In this document: one piece after another, positions 7,739 to 15,903 of the stretch
How the letters are laid out: every line of letters begins with the position of its first letter
How positions within the stretch are numbered: position 1 is the stretch's first letter
Assembly: GCA_002435985.1 (NCBI GenBank)
Contig: DIXD01000061.1
Location: 2,637 to 41,482 of the forward strand
DNA: 38,846 bases
From: Spirochaetaceae bacterium UBA6089
GTDB taxonomy: Bacteria; Spirochaetota; Spirochaetia; Treponematales; Rectinemataceae
Reading direction: 5' to 3'
Translations under genes and position numbers: made by a program
Notes under the pieces: model-generated
What the model was told of the DNA's origin: nothing
Database searches by the model: none
Seen by the model: the letters and a program-made list of their open reading frames with translations, nothing else

Positions 7739-7771
7739 TGCTCTCGAGCTTGTGCAAGATCGAGAGCACTA
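7736..7771. terminator. Bidirectional terminator between convergent genes
   Basis: TAGTGCTCTCGA (7736-7747) and TCGAGAGCACTA (7760-7771) form a perfect 12-bp stem with a 12-nt loop. It includes the stop codon of the YibE/F gene and ends 5 nt from the stop of the epimerase gene on the other strand, so it can serve both. Confidence 0.85.
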
Positions 7772-7775
7772 AACT

Positions 7776-8777
7776 TTAAATCAAAGCAAGCCCTCTCTTC
7801 CAATAGCCGAGAATGGTGTCCATCTCCTCGTTCATGGTTGGATCTGGCTTCTTCAGCTCCGGATGCGCATCATACCATGCGAGCGAACGGCGTATGCCCT
7901 CTCTGAACGACACATGTGGCATGAATTCCGGCACGAAACGCCGGATCTTCGAATTGTCGAATAGTACGCTGACAGCCTTGTCGCCGAGAAGGCCCGCGCC
8001 CCGCTCGGGATTGATCCTTGCGATATAATCCGAGGGGATATGCACAATCTGTGGGTGAACGCCGAGCGCCTCGCCGAGGATCGCGTGAATTGCGTCCCAG
8101 GTGAGGTGTTCGTCCGACGTGATGTGAAAGGCTTCGCCGAGCGTGGCAGGGTTGCCCAGAAGTCCGACGAGGCCTATCGCGAAGTCGGAGGCATGGGTGA
8201 GTGTCCAGAGGGACTGGCCATCGCCCGGAACAACGACTTCCATTCCATGGAGCATGCGCCAGGCCAGCCCATAAGTCGCCGAACCGAAACAGCCCGGTAT
8301 CCATCCATCGTCATAGGTATGGGAGGGCCGAACGATGGTATAAGGGAAAGACCGCGTACCTGCTCCGTGGGTCAGTACTCTTTCGCAGGCGATCTTTAGC
8401 CTCGAATACTCCCAGAAGGGATTTTCGAGCGGAGTCTCTTCGGTGATCACAGGGCTAAGGGCAGGTTTCTGGTATGCCGAACAGGTGCTTATGAACACAT
8501 ACTGATCCGTGATGTTGCCGAAAAGGCTGATGTCGGCCTCGACGTGCTCCGGTCTGAATGCCAAAAACTGGACGACACTATCGAAGCGCAGGCCCTCCAG
8601 CGTCGCCCTGACAGCATTGGTGTCCCTGATATCGGCCTTGAGGACTTTCACCTCAGGTCTCTCCCGCTCCGGTCTATTCCCTCTGTTCAGATGAAACACT
8701 TCGAAACCTTTTCGCAACGCCTCGGCCGTACAGGCCGCCGAGATGTTGCCGGTTCCTCCGATGAAAAGCACGCGCAT
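7776..8777 (-). CDS. NAD(P)-dependent epimerase/reductase (atypical extended SDR)
   Basis: This 333-aa protein begins with a Rossmann glycine motif, GGTGNIS at residues 7-13, and has the catalytic triad region S100, Y124 and K128 (EYSRLK). It is an extended short-chain dehydrogenase related to nucleotide-sugar epimerases and plant chloroplast stem-loop-binding-like proteins. The G-x-x-G-x-x-S spacing is that of atypical members. The substrate cannot be read from sequence. It stands alone with its own promoter at 8803-8830 and GAAGG before the ATG. Confidence 0.85.
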   Translation of the reverse strand: MRVLFIGGTGNISAACTAEALRKGFEVFHLNRGNRPERERPEVKVLKADIRDTNAVRATLEGLRFDSVVQFLAFRPEHVEADISLFGNITDQYVFISTCSAYQKPALSPVITEETPLENPFWEYSRLKIACERVLTHGAGTRSFPYTIVRPSHTYDDGWIPGCFGSATYGLAWRMLHGMEVVVPGDGQSLWTLTHASDFAIGLVGLLGNPATLGEAFHITSDEHLTWDAIHAILGEALGVHPQIVHIPSDYIARINPERGAGLLGDKAVSVLFDNSKIRRFVPEFMPHVSFREGIRRSLAWYDAHPELKKPDPTMNEEMDTILGYWKRGLALI

Positions 8778-8802
8778 GGACTACCTTCTTTATTATGAGA
8801 CT

Positions 8803-8830
8803 ATTATACCGTCGGCAGAAGGACCGACAA
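8803..8830 (-). promoter_or_regulatory. Sigma70-type promoter of the epimerase gene
   Basis: On the minus strand a TTGTCG -35 box (8825-8830) stands 16 bp from a perfect TATAAT -10 box (8803-8808), about 25 nt before the start codon. The -35 region overlaps repeated GTCGG/CCGAC motifs, which could be an operator. Confidence 0.65.
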
Positions 8831-8849
8831 ACCGACAAGGCTTAGCCAA

Positions 8850-8875
8850 TTTCAAAACTCGGCCGAGTTTTGAAA
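8850..8875. terminator. Perfect 26-bp palindrome, probable terminator
   Basis: TTTCAAAACTCGG (8850-8862) is followed at once by its exact reverse complement (8863-8875), with no spacer. It lies 10 nt past the stop of the nucleoside-importer operon on the minus strand and before the epimerase promoter. The position suggests a terminator of that operon. The lack of a loop and of a clear T-run leaves room for a DNA-level role. Confidence 0.55.
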
Positions 8876-8885
8876 GATCCTCGGC

Positions 8886-9836
8886 TTATATTCGTTTTTC
8901 ACGATCGTAGGGTTGTCCCAGAGCGGCAGGCCCCTTGACGGCGGCGCTCCGCGTAAACGCCAGAACGACAATCACCAGCACATAGGGAAACATAACCGCA
9001 AATTCGTAGGGGAAGTTGATCCCCAACACCTGAATCGAGAGCTGTAGCGATTGCGCTATGCTGAACAAAAGACTTCCTCCGAGAATCCGGTAGGGCGACC
9101 AACCGCCGAAGTACACGAGGGCAACCGCGATGAAACCACGCCCCGCGACGATATCGTCGGCAAACATTTTGGCCTGGCCAAGGGAAAGATACGCCCCCGC
9201 AATGCCGGCGAACAAGCCACCCACCGCGAGCGCCTGGTATCTCGTGCGCTGTACGTTTATGGCCATGGTGTCGGCCGAGCGGGGAGACGTGCCCACCGCC
9301 CGCACCTTGAGCCCCCAGGGGGTTTTGAAGAGAATATAGTGGCTCAAGGGAACAAGAAGAAAGGCGAGATAGGCCAGCATGTTCATATTGAAAAATACTG
9401 GGCCAATGAATGGAATCTTCGACAGAAGGGGAATCGGATAGCTGGGAAGACCGGGAATTCCAGTCACCCCGCCGACAAAGTGTCTGAAAAGTGTGCCCGC
9501 CGTGCCTATGCCGAGCATCTGCAGGCCTATCCCTGCAATCCCCTGCGGGGCATGAAAGGTGACCGTGACGAGCGCAAACAATAGGCCGAGGAGAGCCCCA
9601 GCTACGCCGGCTGCAAGTATTCCTAGCAGGTTTACATAGGGCGCCAGAGCGGTGTTCTGAAAATAGTACGCACATATAAAGCCCAAAAAGGCGCCCATCG
9701 ACATGATACCTTCGCATCCGAGATTGAAGATGCCGGCTCTTTGGTTAAACATTTCGCCCAGCGATGCTAAAAGAAGCGATACCGAGAAAGGAATGCCGAT
9801 AGAGAGAATGTTGAGCACAATATTGAGGGGTGTCAT
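8886..9836 (-). CDS. Nucleoside-type ABC transporter permease (second subunit)
   Basis: This 316-aa integral membrane protein of the BPD_transp_2 family (PF02653) contains the motif LGEMFNQRAGIFNLGCEGIMSMGA near residues 25-50. That motif marks permeases of PnrA/BMP-type nucleoside importers (YufQ/NupQ group). About eight to ten hydrophobic helices are visible. It overlaps the upstream permease by 4 nt (ATGA), so the two subunits are coupled. With that permease, the ATPase and the binding protein it forms a complete importer. It is the last gene of the operon and is followed by a palindromic terminator. Confidence 0.9.
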   Translation of the reverse strand: MTPLNIVLNILSIGIPFSVSLLLASLGEMFNQRAGIFNLGCEGIMSMGAFLGFICAYYFQNTALAPYVNLLGILAAGVAGALLGLLFALVTVTFHAPQGIAGIGLQMLGIGTAGTLFRHFVGGVTGIPGLPSYPIPLLSKIPFIGPVFFNMNMLAYLAFLLVPLSHYILFKTPWGLKVRAVGTSPRSADTMAINVQRTRYQALAVGGLFAGIAGAYLSLGQAKMFADDIVAGRGFIAVALVYFGGWSPYRILGGSLLFSIAQSLQLSIQVLGINFPYEFAVMFPYVLVIVVLAFTRSAAVKGPAALGQPYDREKRI

Positions 9837-10972
9837 CGCTTCGCCTCGTTTTTCCTGCTTTCTTCATCTTCTGCGCGCTGTCCGACAGGCTGGCCTTTGA
9901 AGTGCAAAAATCGGCGCTCGAACTTTTCCATGGCATAGGGATCGTTGATGAGCATCTTCGCCGAAATGATGCTCAATATGACCGCGCCCTGAAGGACAGA
10001 CACCATGTTGGCCGGAATCGATAGAATACGCTGCGTCATGTCGGTACCGACGAGCAGAACACCGAAGAACGCGGCTGCAGGGATGATTCCTCCAGGATGA
10101 AGACCTCCGAAAAGGGCCACAACGATGCCGGAAAAACCATAGCCGGACGAAATGCCCTCTATAGCCCTACGGTGAACGGCCGTCACTTCGACCGCCCCCG
10201 CCAGACCGGCGAAGGCGCCCGCCAGAACCATGGCGAATAAAAGAGAGGACTCAACATTGATGCCTGCATAGCGCGCGGCTTTTGCACTGGCGCCGGCCGC
10301 CCGCAGCTTGAAGCCCGAGGTCGTGCGCCACAGGAAGATATAGACTAAAATCGCCAGCACAACGGCCAGCACGATTCCCCAATGTAGCCTGGTCCCGGGT
10401 ATGATTCTGTCGATCCACGCGCTCCTCGGAAGCCGCATCGACTGTGGCGTGCCCGAACCTGTCTGCAGTTCTGCAGGATCGATCATCGGCCCTCGAAGAA
10501 GATAACCGTAGATCTGCACAGCGATATAGTTGAGCATCACGGTAGACAGAATTTCGTTGACGCCGAGCTTTGCCCTGAGATACCCCGCGATCGAAGCCCA
10601 CAGCGCTCCGCCTGCAGCACCTGACAAAAGAACCAGGGGCACAAGAATGGCCTTGGGCACATTAGGCAACGCCAGAGCCACTGCAGTTGCCGAAACGATT
10701 CCCATCTGAATCTGGCCTTCGGCGCCGATGTTCAAAATACCTGCACGAAACGATATTGCGATTCCGAGCGCCACGAGTATAAGAGGCACCGCTCTTACGA
10801 GGACCTCGGTAATGCCAAAGAGGTCCTTCAGCGGCTCGGTCAGGATGACCTTATACGTCTGTACTACATCTGCCCCAAGGATGACGAGGACTATAGCGCC
10901 GATTCCCACAGCCGCAAGCGCTGCAACACACGATACCAGAGAGACGTACGCCACTCGCGTCGATGTTTTCAT
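9833..10972 (-). CDS. Nucleoside-type ABC transporter permease (first subunit)
   Basis: This 379-aa membrane protein of the same PF02653 family is the larger, YufP/NupP-like partner. The diagnostic IAISFRAGILNIGAEGQIQMG lies around residues 73-93. Several hydrophobic helices are present, and a charged cytoplasmic tail of about 40 residues closes the protein. GGAGCGAAGG precedes the ATG. It follows the ATPase by 34 nt and overlaps the next permease by 4 nt. Confidence 0.9.
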   Translation of the reverse strand: MKTSTRVAYVSLVSCVAALAAVGIGAIVLVILGADVVQTYKVILTEPLKDLFGITEVLVRAVPLILVALGIAISFRAGILNIGAEGQIQMGIVSATAVALALPNVPKAILVPLVLLSGAAGGALWASIAGYLRAKLGVNEILSTVMLNYIAVQIYGYLLRGPMIDPAELQTGSGTPQSMRLPRSAWIDRIIPGTRLHWGIVLAVVLAILVYIFLWRTTSGFKLRAAGASAKAARYAGINVESSLLFAMVLAGAFAGLAGAVEVTAVHRRAIEGISSGYGFSGIVVALFGGLHPGGIIPAAAFFGVLLVGTDMTQRILSIPANMVSVLQGAVILSIISAKMLINDPYAMEKFERRFLHFKGQPVGQRAEDEESRKNEAKR

Positions 10973-11006
10973 ACCTTCGCTCCGGGTCTTGGCTCTATCA
11001 CGACGT

Positions 11007-12560
11007 TTACCCCTCCACTGCCGCTTTCTCTGCCCCCTGCCGTATGCCCGCCATCAGAAGGCCGAGCGTGGGCCGCGTCGCCTCGCGCCTCGTCAAGATA
11101 TCGAGTATCTTACCCTTAAAGATGACGGCAATCCGGTCACAGAGGTTCATGAGCTCGTCGAGTTCTTCCGAGATGAGAAAAATCGCCACACCCTTCGCAC
11201 GCAGCTCGAGAAGGCGCGTATGGATGAACTCTTCGGCTCCCATATCGAGGCCGCGAGTCGGATAAACCGCAATCAAGGCCTTCGGTTCCCTGGCAAGCTC
11301 TCGTGCCAGAATCACCTTCTGAATGTTCCCGCCCGAAAGAGCACCTGTCATACTGTTCAGGGATGAACAGCGTATATCGAACTGTTGCTGAAGTAAGGCG
11401 GCATTTTGTGCCTCTTCCCTGGATTTTATAAAGGCGCCGCGCGAGAACTTCGGAGAGGCGACATCCTTCAGAATTAAATTTTCCTTGATTGAGAAGGAGG
11501 GCACGATACCTTCGTTGATCCGGTCTTCTGGGATATATCCGAGGCCCGCATCGATGATCTCGCGGGGGCTACGATTGGTCAAATCCACGCCCATGAGCGA
11601 TATTCTGCCCTTCTCGACCCTGCGCAGGCCCGCAAGCGCATCGGCGAGTTCCTTCTGACCATTGCCGGAGACTCCCGCCAGACCGAGAATTTCGCCCGAA
11701 CGGACCGAGAACCCTACACCATCGAGCGCAAAAAACCCTCGGTCGGACTTCACATAGAGGTCCTGCACCACGAGACAGTCATTGCCGTAGCCGTCGATGC
11801 ACGCATTCCTCGGAAGAACAACCTCGTGTCCCGTCATCAGGGCGGCCAGGCCGGCCGCCGTCTGACCTGCCGTCGTCCCCTTGAACACAATGCTGCCCTG
11901 GCGCAGGATCGCCACCTTGTCCGAAAGCGCCGTGACCTCCGCGAGTTTGTGACTGATAAAAATAATCGACATGTCCGAAGCCATCCGCTTCAGGAGAGCG
12001 ATGAGTTCATCCGTTTCCTGGGGTGTGAGGGCACTTGTCGGTTCATCGAGAATGAGAAAACGCGCACCGAAGCAAAGAGTCTTTATGAGCTCGACGCGCT
12101 GCTGCTCGCCGACCGAAAGCTGCCAGACATAGGCATCGGGCTGAACAGGAAGCTTGTAACGCTCGGAAATTTCTGCGATGCGCTTTTTGACGCCGGGAAG
12201 ATCGAGCCGAAAATATCTATGACTCTCCTTGAGACCGAGCGCGATGTTTTCCGCGACGGTCATGTTCGGCACGAGCATGAAATGCTGATGGACCATCCCA
12301 ATGCCCGCGGCAAAGGCGTCTGCCGGGCCTTTAAACTGCACCGGCCGGCCGTTGATGAAAATCTTCCCCTCATCGGGCTGATACAGTCCCATGAGGATAT
12401 TCATGAGCGTGGTCTTGCCCGCGCCGTTTTCTCCCACGAGCGCCAGTATCTCATTTTCGCCTATGGTAAGATCTATGGAATTACAGGCCACAATACCGGG
12501 GAAACGCTTAGTTATCCCTTCAACCCTCAGTTCCCTGATCTTTTCATGCGTCGGAGCCAT
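11007..12560 (-). CDS. Nucleoside-type ABC transporter ATP-binding protein (two NBDs)
   Basis: This 517-aa ATPase with two fused nucleotide-binding domains is like RbsA/YufO. NBD1 has Walker A GENGAGKTTLM, signature LSVGEQQRVEL and Walker B FLILDEPTSAL. NBD2 has the degenerate Walker A usual in this family (GVSGNGQKEL) and the signature ALSGGNIQKVIL. I chose ATG 12560, which follows the stop of the binding-protein gene by 5 nt. A frame from 12584 would overlap that gene and adds residues before the conserved start. It energises import through the two downstream permeases. Confidence 0.92.
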   Translation of the reverse strand: MAPTHEKIRELRVEGITKRFPGIVACNSIDLTIGENEILALVGENGAGKTTLMNILMGLYQPDEGKIFINGRPVQFKGPADAFAAGIGMVHQHFMLVPNMTVAENIALGLKESHRYFRLDLPGVKKRIAEISERYKLPVQPDAYVWQLSVGEQQRVELIKTLCFGARFLILDEPTSALTPQETDELIALLKRMASDMSIIFISHKLAEVTALSDKVAILRQGSIVFKGTTAGQTAAGLAALMTGHEVVLPRNACIDGYGNDCLVVQDLYVKSDRGFFALDGVGFSVRSGEILGLAGVSGNGQKELADALAGLRRVEKGRISLMGVDLTNRSPREIIDAGLGYIPEDRINEGIVPSFSIKENLILKDVASPKFSRGAFIKSREEAQNAALLQQQFDIRCSSLNSMTGALSGGNIQKVILARELAREPKALIAVYPTRGLDMGAEEFIHTRLLELRAKGVAIFLISEELDELMNLCDRIAVIFKGKILDILTRREATRPTLGLLMAGIRQGAEKAAVEG

Positions 12561-12565
12561 GAATC

Positions 12566-13558
12566 TTATTTTACACTCTGCCAATCGATGGTGAGCTTGC
12601 CGGAAGAAATATCGGCCTTGGCTTTTTCGGCGGCCTTGCGGACATCGGAGGTAAGGACGGGTCCCACCTTGTCGTTGAACTGATAGACGAAGCCATTATT
12701 GGCGAAATTAAGGGGGATGCATTCGCCGCCGAGGATGCCTGCCTGTCTCTTGTCGATGAGGCTCTCCACGACCGCCTCGTACGCATAGCTCGCCGCAGCA
12801 ATCACCTTGTAGCTTTCGGGAATACCCAGCTGGGCGGTGTCCTGACCGACCCACCAGACCGGCTTGTCCCTGTATTCGGCCACTGCCCGCAAGGCCCCGA
12901 GCGCTTGCTGCGCCGAGCCGGTAAGGACATCGGCACCCGATTTTATCTGCGTATGCGCAAGCTCAGCGGCTTTGACATAATCACCAAAACTTCCGGTATA
13001 GGCGACTTGTACCTGAGCCTTGGGGTTCACCGACCGGACGCCCAAAATAAAACCGCGATTGTAACGAGCGGCATCGCCGCCATCGACTGGGCCCACAAGG
13101 CCGATGATATTCGTCTTCGTCACAAGACCCGCGATGACGCCGTTGATGTAGCCGGTCTCCTCGCTCTCCGGCATATACGTGAACACATTCTTTGGTCCGA
13201 TTTCACCCGAGGTGCCGAAGGCGAAGGTGGTTTTGGGAAAGTCCTCGGCCATCTCGAGTATAAGATTCTTGTACTGAGCTCCATGCCCGATGATGATATC
13301 GTACCCTTTTGCGACATACTGGCGAGCCGCAGAACCGGCGTCCACGGGCTTCATCTTTTCACTGTAGCTGTATTCCACGAGGGAAGAACCGTATTTCTTC
13401 TGTACCGCCATGATGGCATCGTGCATCGACTGGCACCAGCCTTTGTCGTCCACTGTCGACTCCACGATCATGGCGATTTTTATCGTGCTTTTGGGTGCCG
13501 CATACACCGACCCAAGAACGACACAAAGCGCAAGTATCACACACACGCTACGTTTCAT
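12566..13558 (-). CDS. BMP/PnrA-family substrate-binding protein
   Basis: This 330-aa periplasmic binding protein of the Bmp family (PF02608) has an N-terminal signal peptide ending near SVYAAP. There is no lipobox cysteine, so it is probably soluble or anchored by an uncleaved helix. The conserved start KIAMIVESTVDDKGWCQSMH, the IIGHGAQY segment and GLVGPVDGGDAARY fit PnrA-like nucleoside-binding proteins. AAGGAGG lies 6 nt before the ATG. A promoter with a palindromic spacer is at 13601-13629. It heads the four-gene importer operon and diverges from the GHKL ATPase gene. Purine nucleosides are the likely ligand by family; this is not shown here. Confidence 0.9.
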   Translation of the reverse strand: MKRSVCVILALCVVLGSVYAAPKSTIKIAMIVESTVDDKGWCQSMHDAIMAVQKKYGSSLVEYSYSEKMKPVDAGSAARQYVAKGYDIIIGHGAQYKNLILEMAEDFPKTTFAFGTSGEIGPKNVFTYMPESEETGYINGVIAGLVTKTNIIGLVGPVDGGDAARYNRGFILGVRSVNPKAQVQVAYTGSFGDYVKAAELAHTQIKSGADVLTGSAQQALGALRAVAEYRDKPVWWVGQDTAQLGIPESYKVIAAASYAYEAVVESLIDKRQAGILGGECIPLNFANNGFVYQFNDKVGPVLTSDVRKAAEKAKADISSGKLTIDWQSVK

Positions 13559-13600
13559 TGATTTCCTCCTTGAGAAAAGGGCTGAAAAACGATTGAATCG

Positions 13601-13629
13601 ACTATATCACGGCCCCTCGGGCCGAGCAA
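13601..13629 (-). promoter_or_regulatory. Promoter of nucleoside importer 1 with palindromic spacer
   Basis: On the minus strand TTGCTC (13624-13629) is followed after exactly 17 bp by TATAGT (13601-13606). The spacer holds a palindrome GGCCC-N3-GGGCC (13611-13623), where a repressor could block polymerase. The -35 match is partial. Confidence 0.55.
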
Positions 13630-13782
13630 GAACTTTTTCGCCACGCCGCCGTACAACACCGCGCTGCGCACTCCTCCGCATAGCGCACCTCACCACGCAC
13701 GCCCTACTGCACAGCGCACATTTTCCTTATAGGGCAATGCGTACTCTTGTACTCGAGCCGCCATCGAAGTATCCTTTACAAC

Positions 13783-15648
13783 ATGCCCACGAAAAACGAT
13801 GTCAAATCCGGTACGTTGAAAATCGGCGACCACTGGAATGTCATCAGTATCATCGCACTCTCGCAGAACAACCCACTCAAGGCCATCGCGGAGTTCGTGG
13901 AGAACTCCATCGACGCCGGCGCAAAGAATGTCACCATCATCCGCGGCAAACAGAACAACGAGCACTACATAAAAGTCATCGACGACGGCTGCGGTATAAA
14001 GGATTTTCACTACGTGGCGACACATATCGGCGATTCCATAAAACGGGAACTCAGGCGCAAAGGGAACACCGATATTCAGGGAGAATTCGGAATTGGCCTT
14101 CTTTCGTTCTGGACCGTGGGAGAAACCTGTACCCTCACCTCGACAGGAGAAGACGGTGTCGTGCGGAGCATGCGGCTCGTGAAAGGCAACCCTTCCTACG
14201 CGATACGCGAAACAGGGACGCTTTTCGGACGACAGGGAACAGAGCTCACCATTCGTCCTATCCTTCCAGGCGTGCGCTCTCTTTCCGGCGATAAGATACA
14301 GAACTTTCTCGCCTCCGAGCTGCGCGACCGCATCACGAAGAGTGGCGTACGAATCAGCATCATCGATCATACTTCGCGGCGGGAACTCGTGGTCGAGCCC
14401 CGCAAATTCAAGGGGAGGCTTCTCCATCAGCTTCCCGAAGTGCGCTGCCCTTTCGGCGAAATCTACCTAGAACTCTATATGGCCGAATCGCAGCAGGATG
14501 CGATGATCAGCTTGCAGAAACGAGGCACGCGCGTACTTCCCGACATATCCCGTCTCGACTGCTTCTCGCATCCACCATGGAACACACGGCAGATCGAAGG
14601 GCTCATCGACGTGCCGTTTCTTCAGCTCACGCCGGGGACACGAGACGGTGTCGTCCAAGACGAGGCCTTTCATTCCTTTTGCGTCGCCATCGCTCCCATC
14701 GAAGAAGCGCTGAACGGACTCCTTGAAGAACAGCGGCGTGCGGAAGAAGAAGAGGCGAGCAGACAAGTGTTGCATCGTGTAACGCGCGCCTTCCGCGAAG
14801 CCTTTCTTCAACTGCCGACCGAGGATTACAGCTGGCTCGCGGCCAGGACCAGCGATGCAAGGAGAAGTGACAAAGCCAGGCCCAGAGGAGTGGACGGTAT
14901 GGAGGTAGACGCCGCAGACTCCGGCAACGTAGAGGAGCAGACGCCTTCCGAATCAAGCGAAGAGCCCACCGGAAGTTCCGAGATGGATGCTTCATTGGGC
15001 GAATACATCCCCGAACCTCTTGAGAAAAAGAAGTTGCAAAAAGAATTTTTTGAGTATGCCGGGCCGCTCTACAAAGTCACTATCTTCCCGGCTTCCTCGG
15101 TGATCAGTGTCGGAGAACGAAAAAAGCTCAAGGCCGTGGCACGGGACCGCTCGGGGCGCTTGGTTGAGGGCGATATCTCCTTCGTGTGGCATATTGTTGA
15201 AGGTGGCGGTTCGCTTGAAGGCGTCGACTCGGTATATGCCGAATACACGGCGCCGGAGGAACCCTGTGTCGCCACGATCGAAGTGAGGGCGATCCAGGGG
15301 GAAACAGTTGTGACGGCAAGTGCCCTTGTGACGGTCACGGCGAATCTTGTCAGGCGGCCCATGGGAACGGAAGGAACAATGCGACGGGGGCTTCCCGGCT
15401 ACAGCTACCAGAAAGCGCCTGGCCAGCTATGGCGCTCCAAATATGATGTAGACCGATCGGTCATCTTTATCAACAATGCCCACGCGGATTTTATCTACGC
15501 ATCGCGCCAGCCTATGACGAAACTTCGCTATATAACCCGCCTGTTCGCCAAGGAACTCGTGCTTGCCAATTTTCCGGAGGCGACAAAAGAAGAAATTCTG
15601 GAACGCCTGGTCGAACTCATTCTTTATACAGAAGAGAATCTTAAATAA
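13783..15648 (+). CDS. GHKL (MutL/Hsp90/MORC-type) ATPase with internal Ig-like domain
   Basis: The protein (621 aa) has the GHKL fold motifs: N box EFVENSIDAGA (37-47), G1 DDGCGI (67-72) and G2 GEFGIGLLSF (100-109). An S5-like transducer region follows to about 320. Next come an acidic Ser/Glu-rich linker (about 350-415) and an Ig-like beta domain (about 430-516, with the phrases VTIFPASSVISVGERKKL and YTAPEEPCVATIEV). A helical C-terminal domain (about 545-621, with FINNAHADF and RYITRLFAKEL) ends it. No signal peptide or membrane segment is visible, so it should be cytoplasmic. The ATPase probably dimerises on ATP binding. Its client is unknown; MutL-like repair, MORC-like DNA clamping and chaperone roles are all possible. 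ATG 13783 is used because homology starts right after it. A TTG at 13747 would extend it by 12 residues. The ribosome site is weak. Confidence 0.8.
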   Translation: MPTKNDVKSGTLKIGDHWNVISIIALSQNNPLKAIAEFVENSIDAGAKNVTIIRGKQNNEHYIKVIDDGCGIKDFHYVATHIGDSIKRELRRKGNTDIQGEFGIGLLSFWTVGETCTLTSTGEDGVVRSMRLVKGNPSYAIRETGTLFGRQGTELTIRPILPGVRSLSGDKIQNFLASELRDRITKSGVRISIIDHTSRRELVVEPRKFKGRLLHQLPEVRCPFGEIYLELYMAESQQDAMISLQKRGTRVLPDISRLDCFSHPPWNTRQIEGLIDVPFLQLTPGTRDGVVQDEAFHSFCVAIAPIEEALNGLLEEQRRAEEEEASRQVLHRVTRAFREAFLQLPTEDYSWLAARTSDARRSDKARPRGVDGMEVDAADSGNVEEQTPSESSEEPTGSSEMDASLGEYIPEPLEKKKLQKEFFEYAGPLYKVTIFPASSVISVGERKKLKAVARDRSGRLVEGDISFVWHIVEGGGSLEGVDSVYAEYTAPEEPCVATIEVRAIQGETVVTASALVTVTANLVRRPMGTEGTMRRGLPGYSYQKAPGQLWRSKYDVDRSVIFINNAHADFIYASRQPMTKLRYITRLFAKELVLANFPEATKEEILERLVELILYTEENLK

Positions 15649-15763
15649 GAAAGCGCAAACGCCGGCGCGGAAGGCCTACACGATCTGGCGTAAATCACTG
15701 ACGCAAATCAGCCGTTCTGTCATTTTTCGCCAGTTTTGACGAGAAATAGGCATTTTATCGTTA

Positions 15764-15785
15764 TATTCGTCATATAATGCGAATA
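15764..15785. promoter_or_regulatory. hipBA operator O1
   Basis: TATTCG-N10-CGAATA, an inverted repeat whose arms share ATTCG/CGAAT with a second copy 96 bp downstream. It resembles in design the E. coli HipB sites, which are also short arms separated by 8-10 bp. It lies in an AT-rich island upstream of the hipB-like gene. Confidence 0.65.
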
Positions 15786-15821
15786 ATTTAATACTTAATC
15801 TAATCACAAGGTTACCAATAA

Positions 15822-15839
15822 ATCGCAACAATTGGCGAT
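15822..15839. promoter_or_regulatory. Middle inverted repeat upstream of hipB
   Basis: ATCGC-N8-GCGAT lies between the two ATTCG/CGAAT operators. Its arms differ from theirs, so it may bind another protein or be a weaker HipB site. Confidence 0.4.
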
Positions 15840-15859
15840 AAATACTTCAATAATATCTC

Positions 15860-15881
15860 AATTCGCATTATAATACGAATT
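15860..15881. promoter_or_regulatory. hipBA operator O2
   Basis: AATTCG-N10-CGAATT, the second copy of the ATTCG/CGAAT operator, ends 22 nt before the start codon. TATAAT-like sequence lies inside it (15870-15875), so binding would cover the promoter and give autorepression. Confidence 0.68.
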
Positions 15882-15903
15882 AGAATGTTTTTGAGGTGTG
15901 GCC

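Noticed and set aside
13661..13720. Possible CRISPR-like array
   Set aside because: The repeats are 6-10 bp, degenerate and unevenly spaced; no cas genes are near.
13690..14427. Minus-strand frame across the start of the GHKL gene (245 codons)
   Set aside because: It overlaps the conserved N, G1 and G2 boxes of the plus-strand ATPase and has no family resemblance.
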